Below are positions 9,049-21,589 of a stretch of 64,000 bases of DNA, in pieces; position 1 is the first letter of the stretch; every line of letters starts with the position of its first letter. The notes under the pieces are model-generated. The model was not told the origin of the DNA and did no database searches. It was given only the letters and a program-made list of their open reading frames with translations. A program made the position numbers and the translations under genes. Source of the stretch: Verrucomicrobiota bacterium (lineage in GTDB: Bacteria; Verrucomicrobiota; Verrucomicrobiia; Limisphaerales; J093); contig JAKLFY010000017.1 of assembly GCA_022710935.1 (NCBI GenBank), positions 1 to 64,000 of the forward strand. The letters run 5' to 3'.

Positions 9049-10296
9049 TTACGGGAGGTCCGTGCAGGCAAAATACTCCGTTCTGGAACCTCTGGGCACC
9101 GCGCCGGTTGAGCCCCACGGCGGCAGCAACCAGATCCAGCGTTCAGGGTGTCGTGGGCACGGCGAGGGCGTCTGGCCATCGGTCAACAAGAACACCAAGT
9201 CCGGGTAGGCCGGCAGCTCTGCCTGGATGTACTCCTCGACGGCTTGGACGCGTGTGCCGCCGCCCCCTCTGACTGATCCCTCTTGTGCCGAAGCTTCGTA
9301 GCAAGCGGTGTCGAAGGAAATGAGCCTGACCCGGCTTTGTGGCCGCCGTTGCCGTGCGAAGGCCAGGGCCACCGACAGAAAGCGCGCCGGCACGCTTCCA
9401 GAAGCGTCAATGGCCATCAGGATGTCCGCCTCGTAGCGCGGCGGGTAGGATGGCAGCACAACACGCGGATAAAGGGCCAGTAATTTGCGGTTAGGCGTAG
9501 TCCAGACCGCGTCGTAGCTGGCGATGCCCGTAGCCATGTCTTCCAGGAACTGCGCCAGGCTCTTGCGACAGTTGGGCGCGGGGGGCACGCGGCGTCGAAT
9601 TCCTCGGGCGACCGTGCCGAAGCAGGGATCATTGGGTGAAAGATTCATGAGCAGCGTCGCCACGAGGGCGGAGGTTTCGTCCGTCCAGTCGGCCATCGTT
9701 GACAGCGGCTCGGCCCTGGGACGGGCGGCAGAGGCGGAGGTGTTCAGAGCCGCATCCCTGGGATCGGCTTCCCAAGGCGAATGATCGTCAAGGGTTTCGG
9801 CATTAGCCAGCCGGTCGTCCAGCTTGCGGCCGTGGCGGACGCGTTGGTGCCCCAGGAGTTGCATGACTTCTTCCGCCGCCATTTGACTGGTGTCACGGCC
9901 CACTAGCCAGGGACCCGTCACCGGATCACCGGGCAGCTTCATCTCTGGAAAACTGGCGAGGATTAGATCGTTGACCACCGCTTCACAGGCCAGCCGGAAG
10001 TAATAGCGGTCGCGTTGAGCCGTGAGAGAGGCAGTGCGTTGCTGGTGTCGCAGCACAAAGTGCAACGCTTCGTGCGTGAGCACCCCGGCCAGCTCGGCGT
10101 TGTTGATTCGCTCACAGAACTCCGGTTGGAAGTACAGCCAAACCTCCTCACCCCGAGCCACGATGGCGGCCGTGCGGACGTGTTCGCTCAGGCGCAGTCG
10201 GCCCAGACGCATGACCGCGGCAGCGATATGCGCCCGCCGACGCTGAAGCCAGCCCAGAAGAAACTCGTACCGTTCGTGAAGATCGTGCTCCGACAT
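9049..10296 (-). CDS. HExxH metallopeptidase-like plus VWA domain protein (DUF2201-type)
   Basis: 415 residues. The N-terminal putative metallopeptidase domain carries HEALH at residues 75-79, inside THEALHFVLRH. The C-terminal VWA-like domain has the metal-ion-dependent adhesion site DASGS near residues 297-301 and a downstream LLTDG. Proteins of this build are usually encoded beside a MoxR-family AAA ATPase, as here: the ATPase stop codon is 3 bp upstream. Such pairs act as ATP-driven chaperone or maturation machines, and related VWA-MoxR sets occur in conflict systems. It overlaps the longest possible reading of the radical SAM gene. The exact target cannot be read from sequence. Confidence 0.83.
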   Translation of the reverse strand: MSEHDLHERYEFLLGWLQRRRAHIAAAVMRLGRLRLSEHVRTAAIVARGEEVWLYFQPEFCERINNAELAGVLTHEALHFVLRHQQRTASLTAQRDRYYFRLACEAVVNDLILASFPEMKLPGDPVTGPWLVGRDTSQMAAEEVMQLLGHQRVRHGRKLDDRLANAETLDDHSPWEADPRDAALNTSASAARPRAEPLSTMADWTDETSALVATLLMNLSPNDPCFGTVARGIRRRVPPAPNCRKSLAQFLEDMATGIASYDAVWTTPNRKLLALYPRVVLPSYPPRYEADILMAIDASGSVPARFLSVALAFARQRRPQSRVRLISFDTACYEASAQEGSVRGGGGTRVQAVEEYIQAELPAYPDLVFLLTDGQTPSPCPRHPERWIWLLPPWGSTGAVPRGSRTEYFACTDLP

Positions 10297-10299
10297 GGC

Positions 10300-11295
10300 T
10301 CAAGCCACCACCTGCAACCGTTCGGTGAGCAGCTCCTCGTAGGCGCGCGCATCGTCCGGGGAGCCATACAACGCCACCGCTTCACGGACCTTCTTGAAGA
10401 CGAAGGGAGTCTTGCTCTGGAGTTGCGCCAGCAGCTCTGCCGGCAGCGCCAGCACCAGGTCGCGCACGCGATTCTTTTGGCTGGGCTTCATCATGGGCAG
10501 CAACTGGGCAAAGCGCAGCCCCACATTGAAGTCATCGGCGACCGCGGACGCGAGTTTCTCCGTATCACTGACAAATTGCTCAATGGAAAGCACCGTCTCC
10601 GGTTCGCGCAACCGCGCTTTGAGCAGATGCACCGGCGCCTTCACCTCCGTCGGCAAGGCATCGGCCGGATCCAGCCCCGCCACGGTGGCACGGCCGATGT
10701 ATTCCAGCCGCCGGTTCGTGATGGCCTGTCGCTGCTTGTCGTCCAAGTCCGCTTGATACCACTCCACCAGAGCGCGGCCCAAGCGCTCGCCGAACTGCTG
10801 AATGAACCAATCGAGACTGGGGCCAAAGGCCACGCGCAGGTGAAGGTGAAACCGGTCCAACAAGGATAGATCCAAGTCCTGCACCTGATAGCCGGCCGAG
10901 GCCGGATTGATGGCGGCCACGACCGAGCGCAGCCGTGGCAGCGCTTCCCCGTTGATGGCGCGGAACTGCGTGATTTCAAGCACCGCATTGATCACCTTGG
11001 GGTGGGCACGGTTCAGTTCGTCGAAGAACAGGACTTCAGCTTCCGAGATGAAGTCGGGCCGCAGAAAGAGCAGCCGGTGCTTGTCATCCTCCATCACGGG
11101 CACGGGCACACCCACCAAGTCGGCGAATGGGTCGAGGGTGGGGGCGCTGAAATACTTCACCCGCAAACCCAGTTGAGCGGCTGCGGCAAAAATGATGGAG
11201 CTCTTGCCCACCCCATAAGGCCCCTCCAGGAGGACGTTCAGCCCGGCCTGCACAGCCTTCACGATCTTCTCCCGGAGTTCGGTTGGGTTCTTCAT
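10300..11295 (-). CDS. MoxR-family AAA+ ATPase
   Basis: 331 residues. Walker A GPYGVGKSS lies near residues 25-33 and Walker B VLFFDELNRA near 90; the C-terminal half is helical. MoxR ATPases work with VWA proteins to remodel or metallate partners, and the next gene in the transcript encodes a VWA/HExxH protein. This is the first gene of the leftward module. The AT-rich stretch around 11480-11505 is the most likely place for its promoter, although no clean -35/-10 pair is evident. The perfect 8-bp stem at 11355-11389 lies in its leader. Confidence 0.88.
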   Translation of the reverse strand: MKNPTELREKIVKAVQAGLNVLLEGPYGVGKSSIIFAAAAQLGLRVKYFSAPTLDPFADLVGVPVPVMEDDKHRLLFLRPDFISEAEVLFFDELNRAHPKVINAVLEITQFRAINGEALPRLRSVVAAINPASAGYQVQDLDLSLLDRFHLHLRVAFGPSLDWFIQQFGERLGRALVEWYQADLDDKQRQAITNRRLEYIGRATVAGLDPADALPTEVKAPVHLLKARLREPETVLSIEQFVSDTEKLASAVADDFNVGLRFAQLLPMMKPSQKNRVRDLVLALPAELLAQLQSKTPFVFKKVREAVALYGSPDDARAYEELLTERLQVVA

Positions 11296-11653
11296 TCACT
11301 GGCGTGGTACCCATCCTTCGGGCGGAAACAAAGGGACGCCAAGCCAAAACGACGGCTGCCGTAATCGGCCACGGCTGTGCCACGGCAGCGCCCTACGGGC
11401 GAGGCGATTGCAGCCGTGGCCCGCGGCAGCCGGCCCCCCCGGCGCTGCTGCGCGAACCAGCGGCCACCGTCCGAAGGAAGTGGTCATCATATATCTATTT
11501 GCTTCAGCAGAGAGAGATGTTGCAGACATTTCTCCCTGCTGCTGGCCGAACGACATCGCGTGGGCCCCTTGACCACCTCCATCTCTAACTCACCACATCG
11601 CAGGCCGTCGCCCAGCATCGCTGCAGCCCCTGAGTAGCGATGGAGCCGTTTTC
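11296..11653. other. Intergenic leader of the three-gene module
   Basis: No gene seen. It holds a perfect 8-bp inverted repeat, GCTGCCGT at 11355-11362 with ACGGCAGC at 11382-11389, and a short AT-rich stretch near 11480-11505 in otherwise GC-rich DNA, which may contain the promoter of the leftward module. Confidence 0.4.
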
Positions 11654-11712
11654 GCGCTGGGGACTCGCGTTATCCCCAGACCCCGCCGCCAGAGGGTCGT
11701 CACCCTCTGGAC
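11654..11712. repeat. Double-hairpin repeat, copy 2
   Basis: Same orientation and nearly the same sequence as 7555-7613: stem CTGGGGA/TCCCCAG at 11657-11679, then CCAGAGGGT-CGTC-ACCCTCTGG at 11689-11710. It lies just downstream of the stop codon of the leftward 11742-12146 gene, where it could also act as a terminator. Confidence 0.8.
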
Positions 11713-11741
11713 TCCCGTGGCCTAACTGGCACGCAAGTCAA

Positions 11742-12146
11742 CTACTTCTTCTCGATCCAGGCGTATTTCCCAGGGCCGGCCTTCTTGATCTCTTCGATGT
11801 TCGCGCCGGTCTTGTAGAACCAGGCGAGGACCCCTTTGTAGCCAAGGCCGAGCTTGCCGGCCAACTCCTTGACCGCGAGGCCGCTCTTGCCCGCCGCTCG
11901 CAGCAGTTCGATGATTGCCGCCTTGAGCGCGCCCCGTTTGACACGCTTTGCCCCCGCCGGTTTGGCCTGCGTTTGCCCACGGGGCTTGCGACCGGTTTTG
12001 CCCTTAACGGCCTTGGCGGGTTCGCCACCTTCGTAGGCGGCCAGTTGGGCATCGATCTTGGCGACCCGGCGTTGCAGCGTTTCCTTCCGTTCGATCAGTT
12101 TGACGATCTGCTTCAGGTCGGCGGAGGTGAGTTGTGTCAGATTCAT
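11742..12146 (-). CDS. Small basic winged-helix-like DNA-binding protein
   Basis: 134 residues. An N-terminal helix (about 10-45, coiled-coil-like) is followed by a Lys/Ala/Gly-rich linker resembling histone H1 tails. The C-terminal 65-residue domain, ALKAAIIELLRAAGKSG through GPGKYAWIEKK, looks like a winged helix. Such proteins are common on large plasmids and in chromatin-like roles. The ATG at 12146 is chosen because it begins the conserved-looking MNLTQLTSADLKQIV helix; longer frames extend into an AT-poor leader. Transcription reads toward double-hairpin copy 2. DNA binding is inferred from composition and fold pattern. Confidence 0.65.
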   Translation of the reverse strand: MNLTQLTSADLKQIVKLIERKETLQRRVAKIDAQLAAYEGGEPAKAVKGKTGRKPRGQTQAKPAGAKRVKRGALKAAIIELLRAAGKSGLAVKELAGKLGLGYKGVLAWFYKTGANIEEIKKAGPGKYAWIEKK

Positions 12147-12272
12147 TGGGTGGCAGGGTACGCGGTCAACGGGTCGAGCGGCAAGGCGACGATTGGCGGT
12201 CGTTCGCCTCGTGCTGCCGGAATTGACCCCTACCCCCACAAACGTCCCACCCCCTGGCGTAGTGTGGCCGGC

Positions 12273-12458
12273 ATGAGATTCAAATACGCAGATTGGATTC
12301 GACGGGATGCCGACGAGGTCGTGGCGGTCTTTGGCCAGGCCAAACTCGTCAAACGGCTCGACGGCAGAACCGAACTGCGCGGCGGCACCGTCCAGGACCG
12401 CCTCGCGGCCAAGGAGTGGATCGCGCTCTTCTGGCACGAAGCGGTGCTGGAGAAGTGA
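12273..12458 (+). CDS. Small conserved-looking protein upstream of the GIY-YIG nuclease
   Basis: 61 residues beginning MRFKYADWIRRDADEVVAVFG. Its stop codon overlaps the GTG start of the next gene (GTGA), so the two are translationally coupled and likely work together. No family is recognised. The short, balanced composition with aromatic residues supports a real protein; no catalytic motif is visible. Confidence 0.6.
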   Translation: MRFKYADWIRRDADEVVAVFGQAKLVKRLDGRTELRGGTVQDRLAAKEWIALFWHEAVLEK

Positions 12459-13021
12459 AGCCGACACAACTGCGCATTTGGCCTGACCTGCAGCCGGTGG
12501 TGGACCGGTTGGGCAAGGCCTTCTTCCGGCAGTTGCCGGAGACCCCCGGCGTCTACCTCATGTGCGGCACCGGGGATGCGGTGCTGTATGTGGGCAAAGC
12601 CCGGAACCTCCGCCATCGCCTGGCCAGCTACCGGGTGGCCAATCCCGACCGCCTGCCCCCTCGCCTCCTCCGTCTGTTGCACCGGGTTGAGCGCATCGAC
12701 TGGGAGACCTGCGACGACGAAGGCGCGGCCCTGCGGCGCGAAGCGGAACTGCTCCTGTCCCTCAAGCCTCGGTTCAATCGCGCCGGCGTCTGGCCCAAAC
12801 CGAAACGATTCCTCGCCTGGCGCGCCCGTCCGGACGGACTCGAACTGGCCGTCACCGAACGGCCGGAACCGGGCTGGCGCTGCGCCGGCCCTTCCCGCGC
12901 GCAGGTGGAGCCTACAGGCCAAGCTGTGCTCCTTCACTCCGGATTCCCACCCCCACAATTCAAAATGCTTCAACTGGTTTTACCTGGATTTGTGCTGGTT
13001 TATGTGGACAAAGCGGTCTAG
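12455..13021 (+). CDS. GIY-YIG endonuclease domain protein, 3' end probably disrupted
   Basis: 188 residues from a GTG start that overlaps the preceding stop. The GIY-YIG core is clear: PGVYLMCGTGDAVLYVGKA near residues 29-47, then the Arg of LRHRLASY and the Glu of ALRREAELL. It resembles the UvrC/Cho nuclease module and would nick DNA, possibly in repair. After about nucleotide 12895 the reading frame turns into low-quality sequence rich in hydrophobic residues over an AT-richer stretch. The original C-terminus therefore seems to have been lost where the defence region joins. Confidence 0.72.
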   Translation: MKPTQLRIWPDLQPVVDRLGKAFFRQLPETPGVYLMCGTGDAVLYVGKARNLRHRLASYRVANPDRLPPRLLRLLHRVERIDWETCDDEGAALRREAELLLSLKPRFNRAGVWPKPKRFLAWRARPDGLELAVTERPEPGWRCAGPSRAQVEPTGQAVLLHSGFPPPQFKMLQLVLPGFVLVYVDKAV

Positions 13022-13089
13022 CCTCGCCGCCGAAAGTCAAGCCCTCCCGTCCCCGTCAGGTTTTGGCTGGAACAAGGGCGAGAATCGTT

Positions 13090-13311
13090 ATGCAGGAACG
13101 CTGGCTATCGGTCGAGGAGATCGCGGCGCATCTGGGCGTGAACCCCGATACGATCTACAAGTGGATCACCCGCAAGAAGATGCCTGGCCACAAGCTGGGG
13201 CGCCTCTGGAAGTTCCTTGCCTCAGAAGTCGACGCATGGGTCAAAGGCGGCCATGCGGCGGAGGACGTCGCCCCAACCGTCACTCCCAACCGAAAGCTAC
13301 CCCGGCGATGA
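13090..13311 (+). CDS. Excisionase-family helix-turn-helix protein
   Basis: 73 residues. It has the MerR/excisionase-type winged HTH signature LSVEEIAAHLGVNPDTIYKWITRKKMPGHKLG followed by the typical LWKFLASEVDAWVKGG wing. Proteins of this class open many restriction and DISARM/BREX-like operons as regulators. The next gene begins 38 bp downstream on the same strand. The start at 13090 begins directly at the domain. It could control the long defence operon or act as a recombination directionality factor; the former is favoured by position. Confidence 0.82.
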   Translation: MQERWLSVEEIAAHLGVNPDTIYKWITRKKMPGHKLGRLWKFLASEVDAWVKGGHAAEDVAPTVTPNRKLPRR

Positions 13312-13348
13312 TGCCCAGGTTTATGCCCGCCAGCCCCCCCGTCACACC

Positions 13349-16219
13349 ATGACCCCCGGCTCCATCGTCCAATGCCGCAACCGCGAATGGGTCCTCCTGC
13401 CCAGCGACCAGGACGACCTGATGCTCCTGCGCCCCCTGACCGGCGCGACGGACGAGGTGGTCGCGGTCCATAAGAAACTCACCGACCTGATCGGCTACTC
13501 TTTCCCGGAAGAACGCGTTCGTTCAGCGAAATTCCCGCCGCCAACCCCGAACGACATCTCCAATGTTGCCGGTGCCCACCTGCTGTGGCAGGCGGCGCGC
13601 CTCACGCTGCGCGAGGGGGCCACCCCGCTCCGCTCCCTCGGGCGCGTGTCCATCCGCCCGCGCACCTACCAGTTCGTCCCCCTGCTGATGGCCCTGCGCC
13701 TCGACACCATCCGCATGCTCATCGCAGACGACGTTGGCGTCGGCAAGACCGTCGAGGGCCTGCTCATCACCCGTGAACTCCTCGACCGCGGTGAAATCAA
13801 ACGCCTTTGCGTGCTCTGCCCGCCCTACCTCTGCGAACAATGGCAAAAGGAGCTGAGCGAGAAATTCAGCCTGGAGGCTGTCATCATCCGCTCTGGCACG
13901 GTCAGCCATCTTGAGCGCCGCATCCCCGCCGGCGCGGGCAGCATATTCAGCTACTACCCTGTCCAGGTTGTCAGCATTGACTTCGTGAAGGGCGACCGCA
14001 AACGCGACAATTTCCTCCAGCACTGCCCGGACTTTGTCATCGTGGACGAGGCCCACGGCTCGGCGTCCGCCGCCGGCACCAACAGCAATCAACACCAACG
14101 CCACGAACTTCTGAAGGACCTGGCCGCCTCGCCCACCCGCCACCTGGTTCTTCTCACGGCCACCCCGCACAGCGGCATTCCCGAGTCTTTCCGCTCGTTG
14201 CTCACGTTGCTTCGGCCCGAGTTCGCCGCCTATGAAATAACCGCGCTCACCGAACCGCAGCGCATCGAACTGGCCCGTCATTTCGTCCAACGCACGCGCA
14301 AAGACATCGAAAAGGACTGGGAAGCCGAACACTGCTTCCCGAAGCGTGTCCCGTCCGATGAGCATTACCGCCTGTCTGACGCCTACGGCAACCTCTTCCA
14401 AAAAACCTACGAGTTTTGCACCGAGCTGGTCCGCACCGGTCAGGCACTGGACAAACGCAAGCAGCGTGTCCGCTACTGGGCCGCGCTCGCGCTGCTTCGC
14501 TGCGTTATGTCCAGCCCGGCGGCGGCCATCGCCGCCTTGGACCGCCGCGACGGCGCCTTGCCCCAAACGGAAGAGGAACCCGATTTCAGCCAGAACATTT
14601 TCGAGTCGGGCAACGAACAGACCGACGACAGCCAGCCCACGCCTCCGGTCGAATCGGCGGAGCAAACCATGCCGGAGACCGACCGGCGCAAACTCCGAGA
14701 ACTCTCACGCTTGGCCGCTTCCATCGCTCTCACACCCGGCGACACCAAGCTCGCCGGCTGTGCCAAGCTGGTCGCCGGGCTGCTCCGTGAAGGCTTCCAC
14801 CCCATCGTCTGGTGCCGCTACATCGCCACGGCTGACTACGTCGCCGAGGGATTGCAGCGCACCCTGAGCACCGAGTTTGACAGCGTCCGCGTCGCCTCGA
14901 TCACCGGGCTGCTCAGTGACGACGAGCGGCGGACCAAGGTGGCAGAGCTTACCGAGGAACGCCGCCGCGTCCTCGTCGCCACCGACTGCCTCAGCGAAGG
15001 CATCAACCTGCAAAACGCCTTCAACGCCGCCCTTCACTACGATCTGCCCTGGAATCCCAACCGCTTGGAGCAACGCGAGGGCCGCGTGGACCGCTTCGGC
15101 CAGACGCTTTCAAAGACCGTCAAAACCATCCGCTACTTCAGCCCGGACAACCCCGTGGACGGCGTCGTCATCCGCGTCCTGCTCAACAAGGCCCGCGAAA
15201 TCCACCAGGCCCTTGGCACCCATGTCCCCGTGCCGGAGGAAGGTGAGACGGTGACGCAGGCCGTTCTCCAGGCCCTCTTCTTCAAGGGACGCACCGCCGA
15301 CGAGGCGCTCCCTCAGATGGAACTCGGCTTGGAGTTGCCCGAAGTGGTTGCACTGCACCGAAGCTGGGACCTCGACGTTGCTCGTGAGAAGGAAAACCGG
15401 ACTCGCTTTGCCCAGCGTGCCCTTAAACCCGAGGAAGTCCGGCGCGAACTGGAGGCCACCGACGCCGTCTTGGGCGACCCCGATGCAGTCCGGCTGTTTG
15501 TCCTCAACGCGGCACAGCGCCTCAGCCTGCAAATCGCCCCCGACCGCCGTCCGAACGTCTTCCGGGTCTCCGTCGCACCCGACGCTCGCGCCAGCTTGCC
15601 CCCTGCCATCAGCGCTGCCCTGCCAGTCACCAAATCAGGCCAATGGCTGGTCAGCTTCGTCTCCCCGACCCCGGAGAGCGCCGAATACCTTGGCCGCAAC
15701 CACCGTTTTGTGGCCACGCTGGCTCAGTCTCTCATGGAGGAAGCCCTGACCAGGAGCGCGGCGGCTCGGGCATCCCGCTGTGGTGCCATGCGCACCCGTG
15801 CCGTCTCCCGGCTTACCACCCTTTACCTTTTGCGTCTCCGGTTCCTTATCGAGCAACCGGATCGCACAGCCTTGCTCGCCGAAGAAGTCCAGGTCGTCGC
15901 CCACACTGGCGACGCGGGCAAGCCCACTTGGATTGACCAGGCCCAGGTGCTCACCCTGCTGGAGAAGGCGCACGCCGACGCCAATATCCGCGACGAAGAG
16001 AAGCGGGAGCTGACCGCCGCCGCTCTGGCCGGCTACGAGAAACTCGATCCCGCCATCAGGCAGACCATCCAGGGCCGCGCCGAGGCTCTCACCGAAGCCC
16101 ATCGCCGCATCCGCCAGGCCGTCTCACTCAAAGTTCGCGGCCTCACAGTGAAGTCCCAAATGCCACCGGACCTGCTTGGTCTGTTGGTACTGCAGCCGCT
16201 GGCTGGAGTCAGCAAATAG
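13349..16219 (+). CDS. drmD: SNF2/RapA-like helicase, DrmD-like
   Basis: 956 residues. SF2 motifs: Walker A DDVGVGKT (130-134 core), IVDEAHGS (DEAH 233-236), LLTATPHSG near 270, and motif VI LEQREGRVDRFGQ near 575. The C-terminal 300 residues lack a known domain. Size and motif set match the SNF2-like helicase DrmD of class 1 DISARM, and it precedes an adenine methylase and a DUF1998 helicase as DISARM genes do. It would use ATP to translocate on or remodel foreign DNA. The stop is 6 bp from the next start, so it is in one operon. The gene symbol is by analogy and could be wrong if this is a related family. Confidence 0.78.
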   Translation: MTPGSIVQCRNREWVLLPSDQDDLMLLRPLTGATDEVVAVHKKLTDLIGYSFPEERVRSAKFPPPTPNDISNVAGAHLLWQAARLTLREGATPLRSLGRVSIRPRTYQFVPLLMALRLDTIRMLIADDVGVGKTVEGLLITRELLDRGEIKRLCVLCPPYLCEQWQKELSEKFSLEAVIIRSGTVSHLERRIPAGAGSIFSYYPVQVVSIDFVKGDRKRDNFLQHCPDFVIVDEAHGSASAAGTNSNQHQRHELLKDLAASPTRHLVLLTATPHSGIPESFRSLLTLLRPEFAAYEITALTEPQRIELARHFVQRTRKDIEKDWEAEHCFPKRVPSDEHYRLSDAYGNLFQKTYEFCTELVRTGQALDKRKQRVRYWAALALLRCVMSSPAAAIAALDRRDGALPQTEEEPDFSQNIFESGNEQTDDSQPTPPVESAEQTMPETDRRKLRELSRLAASIALTPGDTKLAGCAKLVAGLLREGFHPIVWCRYIATADYVAEGLQRTLSTEFDSVRVASITGLLSDDERRTKVAELTEERRRVLVATDCLSEGINLQNAFNAALHYDLPWNPNRLEQREGRVDRFGQTLSKTVKTIRYFSPDNPVDGVVIRVLLNKAREIHQALGTHVPVPEEGETVTQAVLQALFFKGRTADEALPQMELGLELPEVVALHRSWDLDVAREKENRTRFAQRALKPEEVRRELEATDAVLGDPDAVRLFVLNAAQRLSLQIAPDRRPNVFRVSVAPDARASLPPAISAALPVTKSGQWLVSFVSPTPESAEYLGRNHRFVATLAQSLMEEALTRSAAARASRCGAMRTRAVSRLTTLYLLRLRFLIEQPDRTALLAEEVQVVAHTGDAGKPTWIDQAQVLTLLEKAHADANIRDEEKRELTAAALAGYEKLDPAIRQTIQGRAEALTEAHRRIRQAVSLKVRGLTVKSQMPPDLLGLLVLQPLAGVSK

Positions 16220-16225
16220 GTCCCT

Positions 16226-17446
16226 ATGAAACCACCAACTAAAACGAACCACGACAAGGTTGATTACTATTTCTCAAAGAACCCATCTTTCTACTGGATG
16301 GTGAGGTCTCGCAAGTCCCCTCTCTTGCGATTCGTAACCATCTTGCTCATCTGCTATGGCGTGGTCGCCCTCGCGTGCTGGCGACAAGACGCACTCTTCT
16401 TGCCGAAACCATCCATAGGTTTCTTCCAAGATCCATATTTCGTCGCCGTCATCATAACCATGATTATTGTGCTTATCATGATTCGGCGACTGTTGCTAAG
16501 GGTCGAGGATCTCATTGAGAAATTTCCGCAGATGCTCAAACCAGACCAGATTGATGAATTGTCCGAGAAGGGAGCACTAAGCGCCTCATCGGACCGGGTT
16601 CGGGACATCATCGCCCTCCGGGACCCGTCAGCCAGGAAGTGGCACCGTTTGTATATGTGTTTTTGGCTACTGATCGTGGTCATCCTCCACGTTGCCATGC
16701 CGTTCTTGGATCAGATGGGCCATTCGAGCTGGGGAGTTTCACCAAGACAATATCCGCTAAGCTACTCGTTCGCAGTCACGAGTTCCTTCCTCCTTTGGCT
16801 GGTTGTAGCCGGCAATCTGACTTGGTACGTCTTCGCCACTGGCTTTGCAGTTTTTCCGCTCATTAAGCAATACGCTTCCCGCGAAAAGCTCTGGATTGTC
16901 CCGAACGCACCCGACGGCCAGGGCGGACTGTCAGCCATCGGGGACGTCGCATTTGGCATGAGCACGGCCCTCGGAAGTGGAATGATAATGCTCGTTGTCT
17001 GGATCTTTCTGGTTGGTGCGGAAAAGGCACCCACAATTCTGGCAGGCGGCCTTTACAGCCTTGTCTTGAGTGCCACGTTCTTTGGCCCCCTCCGGTCAGT
17101 TCATGGCGCGATGATGCGGGCGAAAAATGGGGAACTCGATCGCATTTCCTCCCTCTTCAGGCGCGAGTACGAAAAACTGCCACCTTCCAACAGCGAGGAC
17201 AACTCCACGAAAGCCACTAACCCGGCGCTTGATTCGGAGTTGTCTGACCGGTTGGCTTTAATGGCCAAGCTTGACGCAGTTTACACCACCGTGAATGCCA
17301 TGCCCGTCTGGCCGTTTGACCTTGGCACCATTCGGAAGTTCCTCCTGCTGATTTCCATCCCAGTTGTTTCTGCATTACTCCAGAAGTTCTGGCCTTCCGC
17401 AGTCGGCACGGTTGTGGCGGAGATCGTGAAGGGATTCAGACCATGA
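16226..17446 (+). CDS. Multi-pass membrane protein of unknown function in the defence operon
   Basis: 406 residues with roughly six or seven hydrophobic helices: near 34-53, 70-90, 140-160, 180-205, 248-270, 272-293 and 366-386. A cytoplasmic-looking acidic/Ser-rich segment lies around 300-350. I recognise no family. The codons are visibly less GC-rich than in both neighbours, suggesting separate acquisition. It is embedded between the DrmD-like helicase (6 bp upstream) and the methylase (48 bp downstream). Standard DISARM has no membrane subunit. It might anchor the complex, sense infection at the membrane or act as an effector; all three are inference. Confidence 0.8.
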   Translation: MKPPTKTNHDKVDYYFSKNPSFYWMVRSRKSPLLRFVTILLICYGVVALACWRQDALFLPKPSIGFFQDPYFVAVIITMIIVLIMIRRLLLRVEDLIEKFPQMLKPDQIDELSEKGALSASSDRVRDIIALRDPSARKWHRLYMCFWLLIVVILHVAMPFLDQMGHSSWGVSPRQYPLSYSFAVTSSFLLWLVVAGNLTWYVFATGFAVFPLIKQYASREKLWIVPNAPDGQGGLSAIGDVAFGMSTALGSGMIMLVVWIFLVGAEKAPTILAGGLYSLVLSATFFGPLRSVHGAMMRAKNGELDRISSLFRREYEKLPPSNSEDNSTKATNPALDSELSDRLALMAKLDAVYTTVNAMPVWPFDLGTIRKFLLLISIPVVSALLQKFWPSAVGTVVAEIVKGFRP

Positions 17447-17494
17447 ACGCCCGCCGCATCACCTTCAAACCGCTCGCTATTTCGGACTTCTGAG

Positions 17495-21541
<4,047 letters not shown>

Positions 21542-21589
21542 CCCTCGTGATTGAACAAACGAACATCGTCGGCATATGATACATCGTTT

